The notes under the pieces: generated by a model | What the model saw: only the letters and a program-made list of their open reading frames with translations | Told to the model about the DNA's origin: nothing | Databases searched by the model: none | From: Cheilinus undulatus | Taxonomy: Eukaryota > Chordata > Actinopteri > Labriformes > Labridae | Direction of reading: 5' to 3' | Assembly (NCBI RefSeq): GCF_018320785.1 | Contig: NC_054866.1 | Span: forward strand, 10,195,385 to 10,259,384 | DNA length: 64,000 bases | Translations under genes and position numbers: made by a program | Shown here: positions 54,501 to 64,000 of the stretch, piece after piece | Layout of the letters: each line of letters begins with the position of its first letter | How positions within the stretch are numbered: position 1 is the stretch's first letter

Positions 54501-57500
54501 TTTGCTTCATAAAGTCAGAGGGAAGCCATCGATATACATCAAGCAGCGACTTCTGGCATTGAAAAGTGAAGCCAATACAAAAGTGCAAATACTGCAGCTT
54601 ATTAAGTGTCTGCCCAAGGCTGGCACCCCAGCCCCAGAACGTATTTTGGTCACAGAGATACACGTTTACAACCTGATACAGAAAACTATTTTGGTCTAAA
54701 TAGTTCATAACCTGACCCATCAGTCGGGCGATGATTGGTGGTTTGGAAGGGCAGAACCTGTCAAAAAAATCTTGGAAGTTGGCTGGATGACTGTTCTATC
54801 AGTCACATTTATTAGGAGCCAACCAGAGAGAAAAAAACATATGATGTGGTTGGCATGTGCCACTTCAGGGAGTAAACTATTTAAACTTAGCTCAACAGGT
54901 AGCCAATGTCATTGTTAACTATCAGTGGAGCCAATTAAGGAATCAATCTCTTGCCAAAGCAGGCCAGGAGAAGAGCATCTTTTCAACCAAGAAAATATTT
55001 CAGTACAGTTCTTTGCTCTCCTTTTTATTAAAAAATGTCAATTTCTGATAAATTTGCTGCTATAGCTTTATTAGCACTAATCTCTTCACTGCTCACCATT
55101 GTACACCGGCTTGCATGCCCATAGCTACAGCGTCAGTCCAGTCATTCACAGAACAGACACAAACATTGCAGACAGACATGGATCCTGGCTAATTCATCAG
55201 CTTTGCAAAGTTGAATAGTTAATGCATTTGTCTGCAAACAGTTTGGTGATTTTTTTAAAATAATTTATCTATTCTGATTTTATGAAAGATAAGAATCATT
55301 CGTAATTAGGAGCATGACTGATGTGACTACAAGCAATGCAATGTCACCGTTCACCAGACGGCCTAAGGCTCCACTTCTTTGGCTGACTAAAAGTCATGTT
55401 GAGACAGTATTTTCAATAGGGCAACTGCCATTGTTGATATTCAAAATCCCCTACAGTAGCCAATGGGGGACACCAGTGAGGCATGCCTATGAATTACAAA
55501 ATCTATGCTCTACACAGAAATGCATGTGTCAGGTTAGAGATCTTATTCAGGAGGCTTTCTCCTGTGTGGTGGTAGAGCCAATCACGGCACCAACATGTTT
55601 AACAATCCAGTTTCAACAAAAATATAAAATAAATTGGGTTAATCGGTACTTGTCAGGGCAAAGATTTTGTGACTGATATTTGCCATCACACTAGCTTGTC
55701 AGCAAGAATGGAGACTGAAAAAATATTTATCATGGTTATCAGCACAGACAAAGACGGTTGCAGGCAGAGCTCCAGGCTTACAAACAGTCATAATAAACGC
55801 TGCCATCTACTTTGATGCTGTCTGTGTTACAGAGTCAACCTTCAACATGACTGACCTGGACAGGTAACTGCAGCGTGGCGAGGATGTCCTCTACTTTGGA
55901 CTTGAAGACTTCTGGTCTCAGTTTACCTTTAGCGATCCCCATCTGGTTGGTGAAGAACACCACCTACAAGCACAGAAAGAGCAGATCATGAAATCCAATG
56001 GCTTACATCCAGTATTGTTCGGTCCATTTTGCTCCTTCTTACCTTGTATCCTTTCTTAAGCAAGCTGGACAGTTTGGGCTGAATCTCAGGATACAGGATC
56101 CTATTAATCGGGCAAATAAAAGCAAAAGAAGTTAACACAAAGAAGGGGAACAAATCTAATCTACATTAGCCATAAAGCTGGATGGAGAGGTTAGAGAAAG
56201 AGATCATGTGTCACACTGTTTAGCTGTAGAAGACAGTTTAAATATTGCAGACATGCCTCCAGTCATCTGGTGCAGTAGGAAACACTTTGCCAGACTTGGT
56301 GGTGATGATGCAGCCATCGATGTCAAACCCAGCTATCTGGAGAAAAACAAGAGTAGGGCATGCTCAGACATTTCATCAAATGCCTAACAGAAATCATGAA
56401 AAATGAAGTTTGTCGGCCCTAATGGAGATCCTTGGTTTCTACATTAAAATAAAACTTTTCATCAGTTGTGAAAATCAGCTGACTCTGTACAGAGAACATT
56501 TATTTTGAAGGTGCTCAACTAACTGGGACTGTATTAATCATGTCTAGGTTCTGTTTTGTCCAAATACAGATGACTTCCTGGAATAGTGCAATCTTTTAAA
56601 CATGGCACGTGAAATAAAATGCTATGAGTCCTTTACCAATCAGAAAAGTTCAGTACTGCGGGCATCCCCCTTTAGTTTGGGCTGTGGGACAACACGAGCC
56701 TCCGCCAGGGACTTTCAACGAATTATATCTTTTTCACTCCATAACTAAATTTAGACCCTGGTACCTGTGGTTGTAAAGCTGCTTTTAAAATGCATAAAAC
56801 TTAATATTATTCCCAGTAAATATATTAAATCTCTGTGCTGTCTCAGGTAGGAGCAACAAATGTAATGTATTCAAATAAAATATTTGAAACTTACTTGCTT
56901 TGTAAAAAAAAAAAAAAAAAAAGCATTATCACAGAGCTACTGCAGCAAACCGAATATTTAAACCAATGCGGCACTGGTTAAAAAGAAAATATGTAGACAA
57001 CATAAATATCAACAAAAAACTCTCTAATAAGCACTAAGTAGATGACTCTGCTAAACGGGGTGTATCTCGGGACTACTGTAGCAGAAAGCAACAGATGGGA
57101 AGTTTTCAAGTGAAAAATGTGTAAAAAAAAACAAAACAAAACAAAAAAAAACAAGCTGCTACTGATAGCACTACATTTCCTGACTTAAGGAAAACAACAA
57201 CTCTGGACTTTTATTGTGAAGGATTTGTCAGAAGTACCACGTTTATCATTGATTTAGCTTAGCTTTAGCAGCAGCCACCATGTTTGCAGTCAGCCTCACT
57301 GTCACTCTATTTAGTGGTTTCTCTGACCTTGCTAAATGCTACAGCCCGCTTCTTAGAATCATCATGGACTTAAAACGAGTGAATCATGAGCTAAAACACA
57401 CATTTAGCTAGATGATTAGACGGTTGTAATACAAGTTGTTGCAGCTCATATTAAAGCCACAGATAGGTCGACAGAGTAGACTCCTTCATGTTGCTGTTAA

Positions 57501-60500
57501 TGTTGACATCAAGTGTCGAGAGTAGAGACTACAACTTTTGCCCTTTGCTTCACATTAATCCCACAGGCACAAACAGTGATGTTTGGGTTGTTATCTGGCT
57601 GCTCTTTAGTGTTGGAGTAAATATGATGAGTGGACTCAGACTGGGCTGCTGTCACATGGCTCTCTGAGTTCACAGCCCAGTGGCAGCACTGGAATTTTGA
57701 TCGGTAACATGGATCAGCGCTGTTAGTCCCTATTCCGATATAAAAATTACTGAAATACTGAACCTGATACAGATATTGGATAGGATCTGGCCCATTTCTA
57801 TTTTTTCAGATACAATTTTTCGTTTAAAGAAAAAGGGGCAGCTAAAATGGGGTGTTGCTGACCAAGCAGTTAGGTAGTACCACATGTTTGGAGGATATGA
57901 CCCTCCATGCAGGTGGTCTAGGTTCAAATTCAACCTACGGCTTCTTTCCGGTCTCAGGTCTGTTGTGGCAGAATTTCAAGCAAGCATTGGAACAACTTTT
58001 TTTTCATCAAAAGCTTCATGATTCATATAAATACATACTCTTTATTATTAAGCCAAAGTTATGAATATCATTTACAGGAATTTCAACCATGACAGTGCTA
58101 ATGCTCCTCCCTGAACCTGGACACCAATGAAAATTAAAGATTAAGCTCTACTACTGAAACAGTTCCCACCTTGTCGCTGCCTTTGACACCAGCAGCGGTG
58201 TAGAGCAACAGGTTGCTCATCTGCTGCCAGCTGCTCTTTGCACAGCCTTTTATAGGCGATGAAGATGAAGGCTTTGTGCCTTTACTCTCTCCAGTCATAG
58301 ACTTCTCCGCCAACGCCTGGAGCTCTTTGAGCTTTTCTTCTGCCATTTTCTCCTCCTCATCCTCTTCCTCACTCCTTCTATCTGAGGCCTCACCTCTTTT
58401 TTGACGTTTCTTCTCTGGGTGCCCTCTATCTGGGTTTGGTTTTCTCTTAGAGGACTAAACAGAAACAGAAAAATTAGAACATCAGTATCTCTCATGTTTA
58501 TCTAAATATTGGTACATGAAACAATAAATTAAACATGTATAAACACAAGGACCAAACAGTAGCATATGCTTTACCTTCATGGGAGAAGCGGAAAAGAAAT
58601 CCTTTATACTGCGCTTAGGAGTTGGGCTGGATTGTGCCTCCTTTTCTCTCTCGGTTTTCCCTCCTTTTGTCTTATCTGTTGCCTTAAGTTGTTTCTGTGT
58701 AGCGCTGGAGGCTGCTCCGTTTGAACTCAGAGAAAACTGCAGTTTAAACGGATGATTCTGGTTAACCAGGTAGAGTGTGCCTCCGTGTTTGAGTTTCCCA
58801 GACTGGCCACGACTTAGCTGCTCGCTGTCCAGGAAACTTGGATTGGGACCCAGCTGTGTAATGAATAAGGACATGCATGGACATTGGACTGCAGTGTTTG
58901 TTATACACTCATTTTACAGGGCTGGAGATAACCAGGGTGTGTCCAGGTGGTGAAGGGAAAGGTCAACTGAGGAGAGAATTTTTTATGACCATTCACATGT
59001 TTTTATTGAGCAGCGCCAAATATGAACTCTGTGTGGTGCTTGTTGGGTGTTGTCTGACAGAGATGTCTTTCTAATCTAAGACATTATTTTTATGAGGGAG
59101 ACAAACTGAATAATTACAAGTGACTTTGCGTGCTTGGCTTCATTACTTGTTTTCATACCTGGGTAATGATCACATCCTGGTCTGCATAGCAAGCCACCAC
59201 CTTCACTGGGAGAGAAACAAAGTCTGTTAGCATTAGAAATATAACAAAACATATTCATACACATACACACACATACAGCTCCGTAAACACATTAATTTGG
59301 ATCTAATGGTCAGTTTAATGTTAATCAAAAACTTTACAACCAATTTCATAATGTACTATTATTCCATACTGGGATTCATGTTATTATCAGCATGATATTA
59401 GTATTGGCAGCTATTAGCTTAAAAGGTTTCTCATCAAATCAGCAGATGTGAAAATTTCTGCTGATATTTACAACTGGTACTTATACTGTAAATATCAGCT
59501 GTAAATCTCAGCCTATATCGGCTGTAAATATCCGCCTGTATCAGTTGAACATAATGGTCTTTATTGGTAGTAAATATCAGTCTATATCAGATGTTAAAAA
59601 ACTGTCAATTTTTGCATAAATACCAGTCCACATCTGCTGTGAATATATGCCTTATCAGCTGTAAATATTGCTCTATATCAACTGTAAATATTGGTCTTTA
59701 TCCGCTGTAAAAAACAGCCTATATTAGCTGTTAATATGCACCTATCTTGGCTGTAAATATTGGCCTATGTCTGCAGTAAATACTGGTTTATATCAACAGT
59801 AAATAGCCATCCACATCTGCTGTAAAAAAAAACAGCCTATATTGGCTCTTAACATGCACCTATAGTGTGCTTATATTGGCTCTAAATTTTGGCCTATGTC
59901 TACTGTAAATACTGATCTATATTGTCAGTAAATAGCTGTCCATATCTGCTGTAAATACTGATCTATGTTGTCAGTAAATAGCTGTCCATATTTGCTGTAA
60001 ATACTGGTCTATATTGGCAGTAAATAGCTGTCCATATCTGCTGTAAATACTGGTCTATATTGGCAGTAAATAGCTGTCCATATTTGCTGTAAATACTGAT
60101 CTATGTTGTCAGTAAATAGCTGTCCATATCTGCTGTAAATACTGGTCTATATTGGCAGTAAATAGCTGTCCATATTTGCTGTAAATACTGATCTATGTTG
60201 TCAGTAAATAGCTGTCCATATCTGCTGTAAATACTGGTCTATATTGGCAGTAAATAGCTGTCCATATCTGCTGTAAATACTGGTCTGTATTGGCAGTAAA
60301 TAGCTGTCCATATTTGCTGTAAATACTGATCTATGTTGGCAGTAAATAGCTGTCCATATCTGCTGTAAATACTGGTCTATATTGGCAGTAAATAGCTGTC
60401 CATATCTGCTGTAAATACTGGTCTGTATTGGCAGTAAATAGCTGTCCATATTTGCTGTAAATACTGATCTATGTTGGCAGTAAATAGCTGTCCATATCTG

Positions 60501-60976
60501 CTGTAAATACTGGTCTATATTGGCAGTAAATAGCTGTCCATATCTGCTGTAAATACTGGTCTGTATTGGCAGTAAATAGCTGTCCATATCTGCTGTAAAT
60601 ACTGATCTATATTGGCTGTGAATATCTGTCTCTATCTCGCTCAGGTTTATTTGTCCAAATACATTAGAGACTCAGTTGTATAAAACTGGTCGTAATATTG
60701 TGACCATTCAAACAAAAAATATAATTTGTCTAAACAAAGGCGTTTGGATGAAAGGACAGGATAAAACACATTTTTGATGAAGGAGTCTCGACTTGGTCAA
60801 TGGCTGTACTTTGTGATAAAAACCACTAGTGCTTTGATTTCGGACTCCTCCTCACCCTGGTGCCTGGAGCATTTCTTATCGGTAACCCCGGTGTCCGGAC
60901 CCCGGCCCAGAATCACAGCTCGTCCGTCCTCCAGGAGGATCCGGGCTCCGGAGGGGCTAACCAGAGAACACGACAT
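48511..60976 (-). CDS. pnkp: Polynucleotide kinase 3'-phosphatase (PNKP), complete 17-exon gene
   Basis: Nuclear enzyme that restores 5'-phosphate and 3'-hydroxyl ends during DNA strand-break repair. Exons in transcript order: 60856-60976, 59159-59205, 58575-58853, 58170-58454, 56257-56336, 56043-56100, 55856-55963, 53637-53708, 53386-53434, 51611-51681, 51329-51421, 51116-51212, 50964-51025, 50727-50836, 49019-49106, 48834-48901 and 48511-48631; 602 aa. FHA domain about 8-102 ([16 protein letters not shown]). Linker about 103-215 with a bipartite basic signal (KRKP...KKRQKR, 152-171) and IKDFF at 139-143; it is longer than in human (521 aa). HAD phosphatase motif FDIDGC with D249 and D251. 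Walker A GFPASGKST at 450-458, then NRDTLGSW in the kinase. Ends QFSEG like human PNKP. The intron after exon 5 needs a GC donor. Confidence 0.93.
49372..49961. mobile_element. hAT-like non-autonomous element in a pnkp intron
   Basis: The left end CAGTGATAATCAACAGGAGG and the right end TTGAGTTGATGACCCCTG are imperfect inverted repeats. Flanks CTGTAAGG (49364-49371) and TTGTAACG (49962-49969) match at 6 of 8 bases. The poor match suggests an old insertion. Confidence 0.6.
52081..52921. mobile_element. Non-autonomous element, family of 23281-23882
   Basis: The ends GTGTTTCCATCAGG and CTTGATGGAAACGAC are inverted repeats. Internal motifs TACGGTTTGGTATGGTTTGG and CTCACTTGGTGGGTGG match the nested element in the complement gene. 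Located in the pnkp intron between the exons at 51681 and 53386. Confidence 0.6.
54372..54507. repeat. Perfect 18-bp inverted repeat
   Basis: AAGCAAAAAGGTCTGCAC at 54372-54389 and its exact complement GTGCAGACCTTTTTGCTT at 54490-54507 enclose 100 bp. An A-rich run precedes the left arm. Located in a pnkp intron; it may be the remnant of a small element. Confidence 0.7.
54712..55216. mobile_element. hAT-like non-autonomous element, diverged copy 3 of 3
   Basis: GATGACTGTTCTATCAGTCA and TTAGGAGCCAACCAGAG parallel 14250-14300, and the end TCAGCTTTGCAAAGTTG parallels 14643-14657. Strongly diverged. Located in a pnkp intron. Confidence 0.45.
57850..57950 (+). repeat. tRNA-derived SINE remnant
   Basis: CTAGGTTCAAATTCAACCTA includes a B-box-like GGTTCAAATTC. 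About 50 bp upstream TGACCAAGCAGTTAGG resembles an A box. The order, followed by CGGCTTCTTTCC, matches a fish SINE type that I recall. It does not fold as a clean tRNA. Located in a pnkp intron. Confidence 0.45.
59460..59910. repeat. Degenerate 23-bp-type repeats beside the 46-bp array
   Basis: Loose copies of CTGTAAATATTGGCCTAT-type units, about 22-25 bp apart with many changes, lead into the regular array at 59911. They look like an older, decayed part of the same array in pnkp intron 1. Confidence 0.65.
59911..60600. repeat. 46-bp minisatellite, 15 units without indels
   Basis: Fifteen consecutive 46-bp units start at 59911, each beginning ACTG(G/A)TCTAT. Each unit is two related 23-mers (CTGTAAATACTGGTCTAT... 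and CAGTAAATAGCTGTCCAT...). Variant positions repeat every third unit over the last part, a 138-bp higher order. Located in pnkp intron 1. One minus-strand frame stays open for 128 codons because 138 is divisible by three; I do not regard it as a gene. Confidence 0.92.
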
Positions 60977-63062
60977 CTGAACGGCGGACCGCGGAGAGAC
61001 TGCTTCACTTTTGGCTGCTGCTGTTTTTAGGGACGATTCTTTTCATTAAACGACGAAACGAGAGGCAGATTTTAAGCTCAATGTCACAACCGTTTCTTGA
61101 TGTTGTCTAAAACTATCAAAAAACTACTTTAAGGGGAACTTTTTTGTATCTCCGAAGGTATTTCAGTCAAATAGTGGTAAACAAGCCGAGGAGAGCTTTT
61201 TTTCGGAGTGTACCCGCGGTCCATCACGAAAACACGCTCGTGCGGAAACCTGACCACTTTGTCGTTCCCGTCAGTTTTCCGGGTTTGTGTACACAAAACA
61301 ACCCGGCATCATAGCACTTTATTTGTTCACGCATGTCCTTTTATTGAATTTTCCCCTAACTTAAGAGGACTCTAGTTATCACATTCGTATTTTTTTTACA
61401 TTTTCACAGTGTCTTCTTTAATGTCCCGCTAGTGACGCACCTATGTGCTCCTCCACCCTGTCGCTCACACAAGAGTGAAGAAAGGTAAACATCAAAAATA
61501 CAAGGTAAGAAACTAGAACATTTTAAACACACTTTACTTACCGAGTTAAGCTGAATGCTTTTCCGTTTTCAACTAAGTTTTATTAAAGAGTTATAGTCGT
61601 CGGTTATCTTCCCATGTTATCACCAAACGACATGTTTGATGTCTGACTTATGAATAAAACTGCCTCCTGTAAAACAGGACGGTCAGGTTTTGGTCAGCCA
61701 CGATGACTAATTTTCAGACACAGCTTCTTTTTTTAAAAATTTAGTATTAAGTTATTTTATTTTGAAAGCACCAAATAACTCCCCAACAGCCACTTTGAAC
61801 TTAAGATGTGTGTTTTACGTTCATGCAGGTTTCTGGCTGAATATGATACACTTTCAAAAACATAAATGTTTGAATCAATCAATCCGTTTTCATATGGAAT
61901 CTATAATATAAAACGAAATATTATAGAAAGTTTAAGAAGTTCAAATATTTAGATGTCTAACCAACAACACTTAAACATAGGATGGAGTATAATATTTTAT
62001 ATTTAATATTTTGTTATTTATTATATTTTTTTTTTTCCTGATTCACCATCAAACAAAACATATTTAAGATCGTAAAATTAAAAGAATCAGATGTAATTTT
62101 TTTCCCTTTGTAATGAGTTATTTCTCAGCTGTCTGTCAGTAGGAAACACATTTTAAATCCATCATGGAATCAATAAATTTTATACCAATCTGATCCATAA
62201 GGAGCCTCAGCTTTGATCATTGGCCTAACCATTAAATAATCAGGCTAATAGATTATCGTATAATAAAGTATTTGCTTGTTAAAAGAGTGTCTGCATGTTT
62301 TTTTTAATAAACTGCAGGTTTCTCTTCATTTTCAGGTGTTTGTGATCCCACACTGAGACCAAACACTGTAAACGTGGATATTTTATTACAATATAGTGCA
62401 AATGTAGGCAGACACAATCAGCTGTTTATGCCTCCTGGCAGTTGATTGATGATCAGCCCTCACCGACATCATGAACTGACGTTGCTTTATGTGACGCTGC
62501 AGGGGGAAGGACGTCTCGTGGGCCGTTAAACGTTGGTCTTTGGTCTTCAGTCCTTCACTTTGATTCCTTTAGACTTTTCATGAGTCTCTGGTGAGAGGGC
62601 ATTGAGACTCAAGGAAAAGAATCAAGCCACAGATCCAAGCCATAAAATAGAGGAGGTGAGATGCAGCCTTTGATACGTATAGAATGGCCTACTAAGATTC
62701 CATGGTCGCCGTGACTCTTCTAAGAGTCAGAGAGAGAGAGAGAAGAGGTGAAATGTCTTTAAGAATTTGGAACCAGTCCAGTTGCCACTTGATCAGGGTT
62801 GGATAGATTACCAGTTGTTCATCTTTGAAAAAAGACGTTTTTATATCTGTAATTTCAGATATGTTACAAGGAAAAGATGTTGCTACCTTTGATTCAGCAA
62901 AATTGTAAATTTCCACTTTACACACATCTTCCATTAGAGGATAATGGAAATTTATTTCTTTTTTTCTAAGCACAATGTAAAGTTTTTATTATGTTTGACA
63001 CAGTGAGAACAACAGAAATATAAAAAGAAACAAAAAGTGCATCAAAATGCATCAATAATCGA
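60977..63062. other. Region upstream of pnkp, no recognised gene
   Basis: The first about 300 bp are relatively rich in CG dinucleotides, as expected for a housekeeping promoter; no TATA box is evident. Splice-like signals occur on the plus strand (AAGGTAAAC near 61482, CAAGGTAAGAA near 61502, TTCATTTTCAG at 62325-62335), but no coding frame joins them. The rest is A/T-rich with no clear repeat. Confidence 0.5.
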
Positions 63063-63800
63063 TTAAGACTCAAATTTTAGCCCCATGAATCGTAATCCAA
63101 TCCTGAGGTGCCTAAAGATTCCCACCTCTACTCCCAGGCCAGATGGGATATATAAATCCTCCAGTGAGTTCTGGGTCTTCCTCAGGATCTCCTCCCAGTT
63201 GGATGCGCCCGGAAGACCTTCACAGGTAGGCGCCCAGGAGGCATCCTGATAAGATGCCTGAACCACCTCAGCTGGCTCCTTTGGATGTGCAGCAGTTCTA
63301 CTTTGAGATCCTTCCAGATATCCGGGCTTGTCACCCTATGTCTAAGGCTGAGCCCAGCCACCCCTCTAAAGGAAACTCATTTCGACTCCTTGTACCCATG
63401 CTCTCATTCTTTCGGTCATTACCCAGAGTTCATGACTATGGGTGAGGGTATGGACATAAAATGACCGGTAAGTCTTTGTTTTGCTTTACGGCTCAGCTCC
63501 CTTTTCACATTGGTACGGTACTGCGCCTGCAAACTGCTGATTCTGCACCAATCTCCCTGTCAGTCTCACTGCCCATTCTACCCTCATTTGTGAACAAGAC
63601 CCCGAGATACTTGAACTCCTTCACTTTGGGCAAAGAGTCACTCCCCACCCGGAAGGAGCAGTCCACTGTTTTCCAGCAGAGGACCATGGCCTCAGACTTG
63701 GAGGTGCTTATACTTATACCAGCCGCTTCACACTCAGCTGTAAAACGCCCCAGAGCCTGCTGGAGGTCCCCAGCCGAGGAAGCCAACAGAACCACATCAT
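63063..63800 (-). mobile_element. Degraded LINE reverse-transcriptase fragment
   Basis: The minus-strand frame 63505-63795 encodes VLLASSAGDLQQALGRF, AGISISTSKSEAMVL and VKEFKYLGVLFTNEGRM, the late palm and thumb part of a fish non-LTR reverse transcriptase. Further along, HELWVMTERMR and LRWFRHL-like pieces are readable only in shifted frames with stops. The catalytic part before VLLASS is absent, so the piece is truncated at both ends and inactive. Confidence 0.8.
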
Positions 63801-64000
63801 CTGCAAAATGAATTAGTTGACCGACTCGTAAATCCTGTACCGGCTAATTTGATGAACATGTAACTGTTTAATTGTTTAACATTCTCTTGAAGATATGCAT
63901 CAGATATACAGTCTGAAATTATGTGAAAATATTTCTTGTTTATTTAAAGAATTTGGGATCCCCTGTCAGTGTCTTGTGGCCCCCAAGGGGCCCCACCCCT

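Noticed and set aside
57850-57950. tRNA gene candidate
   Set aside because: Only a B-box-like and a weak A-box-like motif; no cloverleaf with paired acceptor stem, and it matches a SINE-like order.
60201-60587. 128-codon minus-strand open frame with repeated [14 protein letters not shown]-type sequence
   Set aside because: It is the translation of the 46-bp minisatellite; openness follows from the 138-bp periodicity.
59911-60600. Regular repeats considered as a CRISPR-like array
   Set aside because: Units are contiguous with no unique spacers, in a vertebrate intron.
62370-62700. Possible 3' UTR of a minus-strand gene (AATAAA near 62378 on the minus strand)
   Set aside because: No coding exon follows before the LINE fragment; a lone hexamer in A/T-rich DNA is weak evidence.

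Overview
This window is vertebrate nuclear DNA from a teleost fish. Its genes are split into many short exons with consensus GT-AG introns. The introns and intergenic spaces hold many degenerate Tc1/mariner elements, hAT-like non-autonomous elements, SINE and LINE pieces and minisatellites of types common in ray-finned fish. No bacterial, organellar or CRISPR features are present. All exon models were built by hand from splice sites, reading phase and remembered family sequences. No alignment was run.

Layout. (1) Positions 1-9275, minus strand: 5' part of mfrp (membrane frizzled-related protein), a type II membrane protein. Its TM anchor, Ser/Thr/Pro stalk, first CUB, first LDL-A and the start of the second CUB are present; the rest lies beyond the left edge. 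(2) 9276-10350: short head-to-head intergenic space with a TATA box for the next gene. (3) 10351-32348, plus strand: a complete 19-exon complement C2/factor B family gene (777 aa: signal peptide, three CCP modules, von Willebrand A domain, serine protease domain). Its introns are filled with nested transposons. (4) 38294-41642, plus strand: a complete four-exon beta-tubulin gene closest to class IVb, with a GC box, a TATA box and an RFX X-box-like site in intron 1. (5) 45339-47748: a second copy of the 2.4-kb segment that carries the last exon of the complement gene. (6) 48511-60976, minus strand: a complete 17-exon pnkp gene (602 aa; FHA, HAD phosphatase and P-loop kinase domains). Its first intron carries an ordered 46-bp minisatellite. 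(7) 60977-64000: no recognised gene, then a degraded LINE reverse-transcriptase fragment on the minus strand.

The four genes belong to unrelated pathways: retina and eye growth, complement, cytoskeleton and cilia, and DNA end repair. Nothing suggests that they act together. I see no new multi-gene system. The most unusual structure is the duplicated complement terminal exon. The beta-tubulin gene lies between two nearly identical terminal exons, each with an open frame and splice acceptor, but only the upstream copy keeps the AATAAA signal. Other points of interest are the divergent beta-tubulin residues and the X-box in its intron. In PNKP they are a GC-AG intron, an altered phosphatase motif and a PIP-box-like motif.
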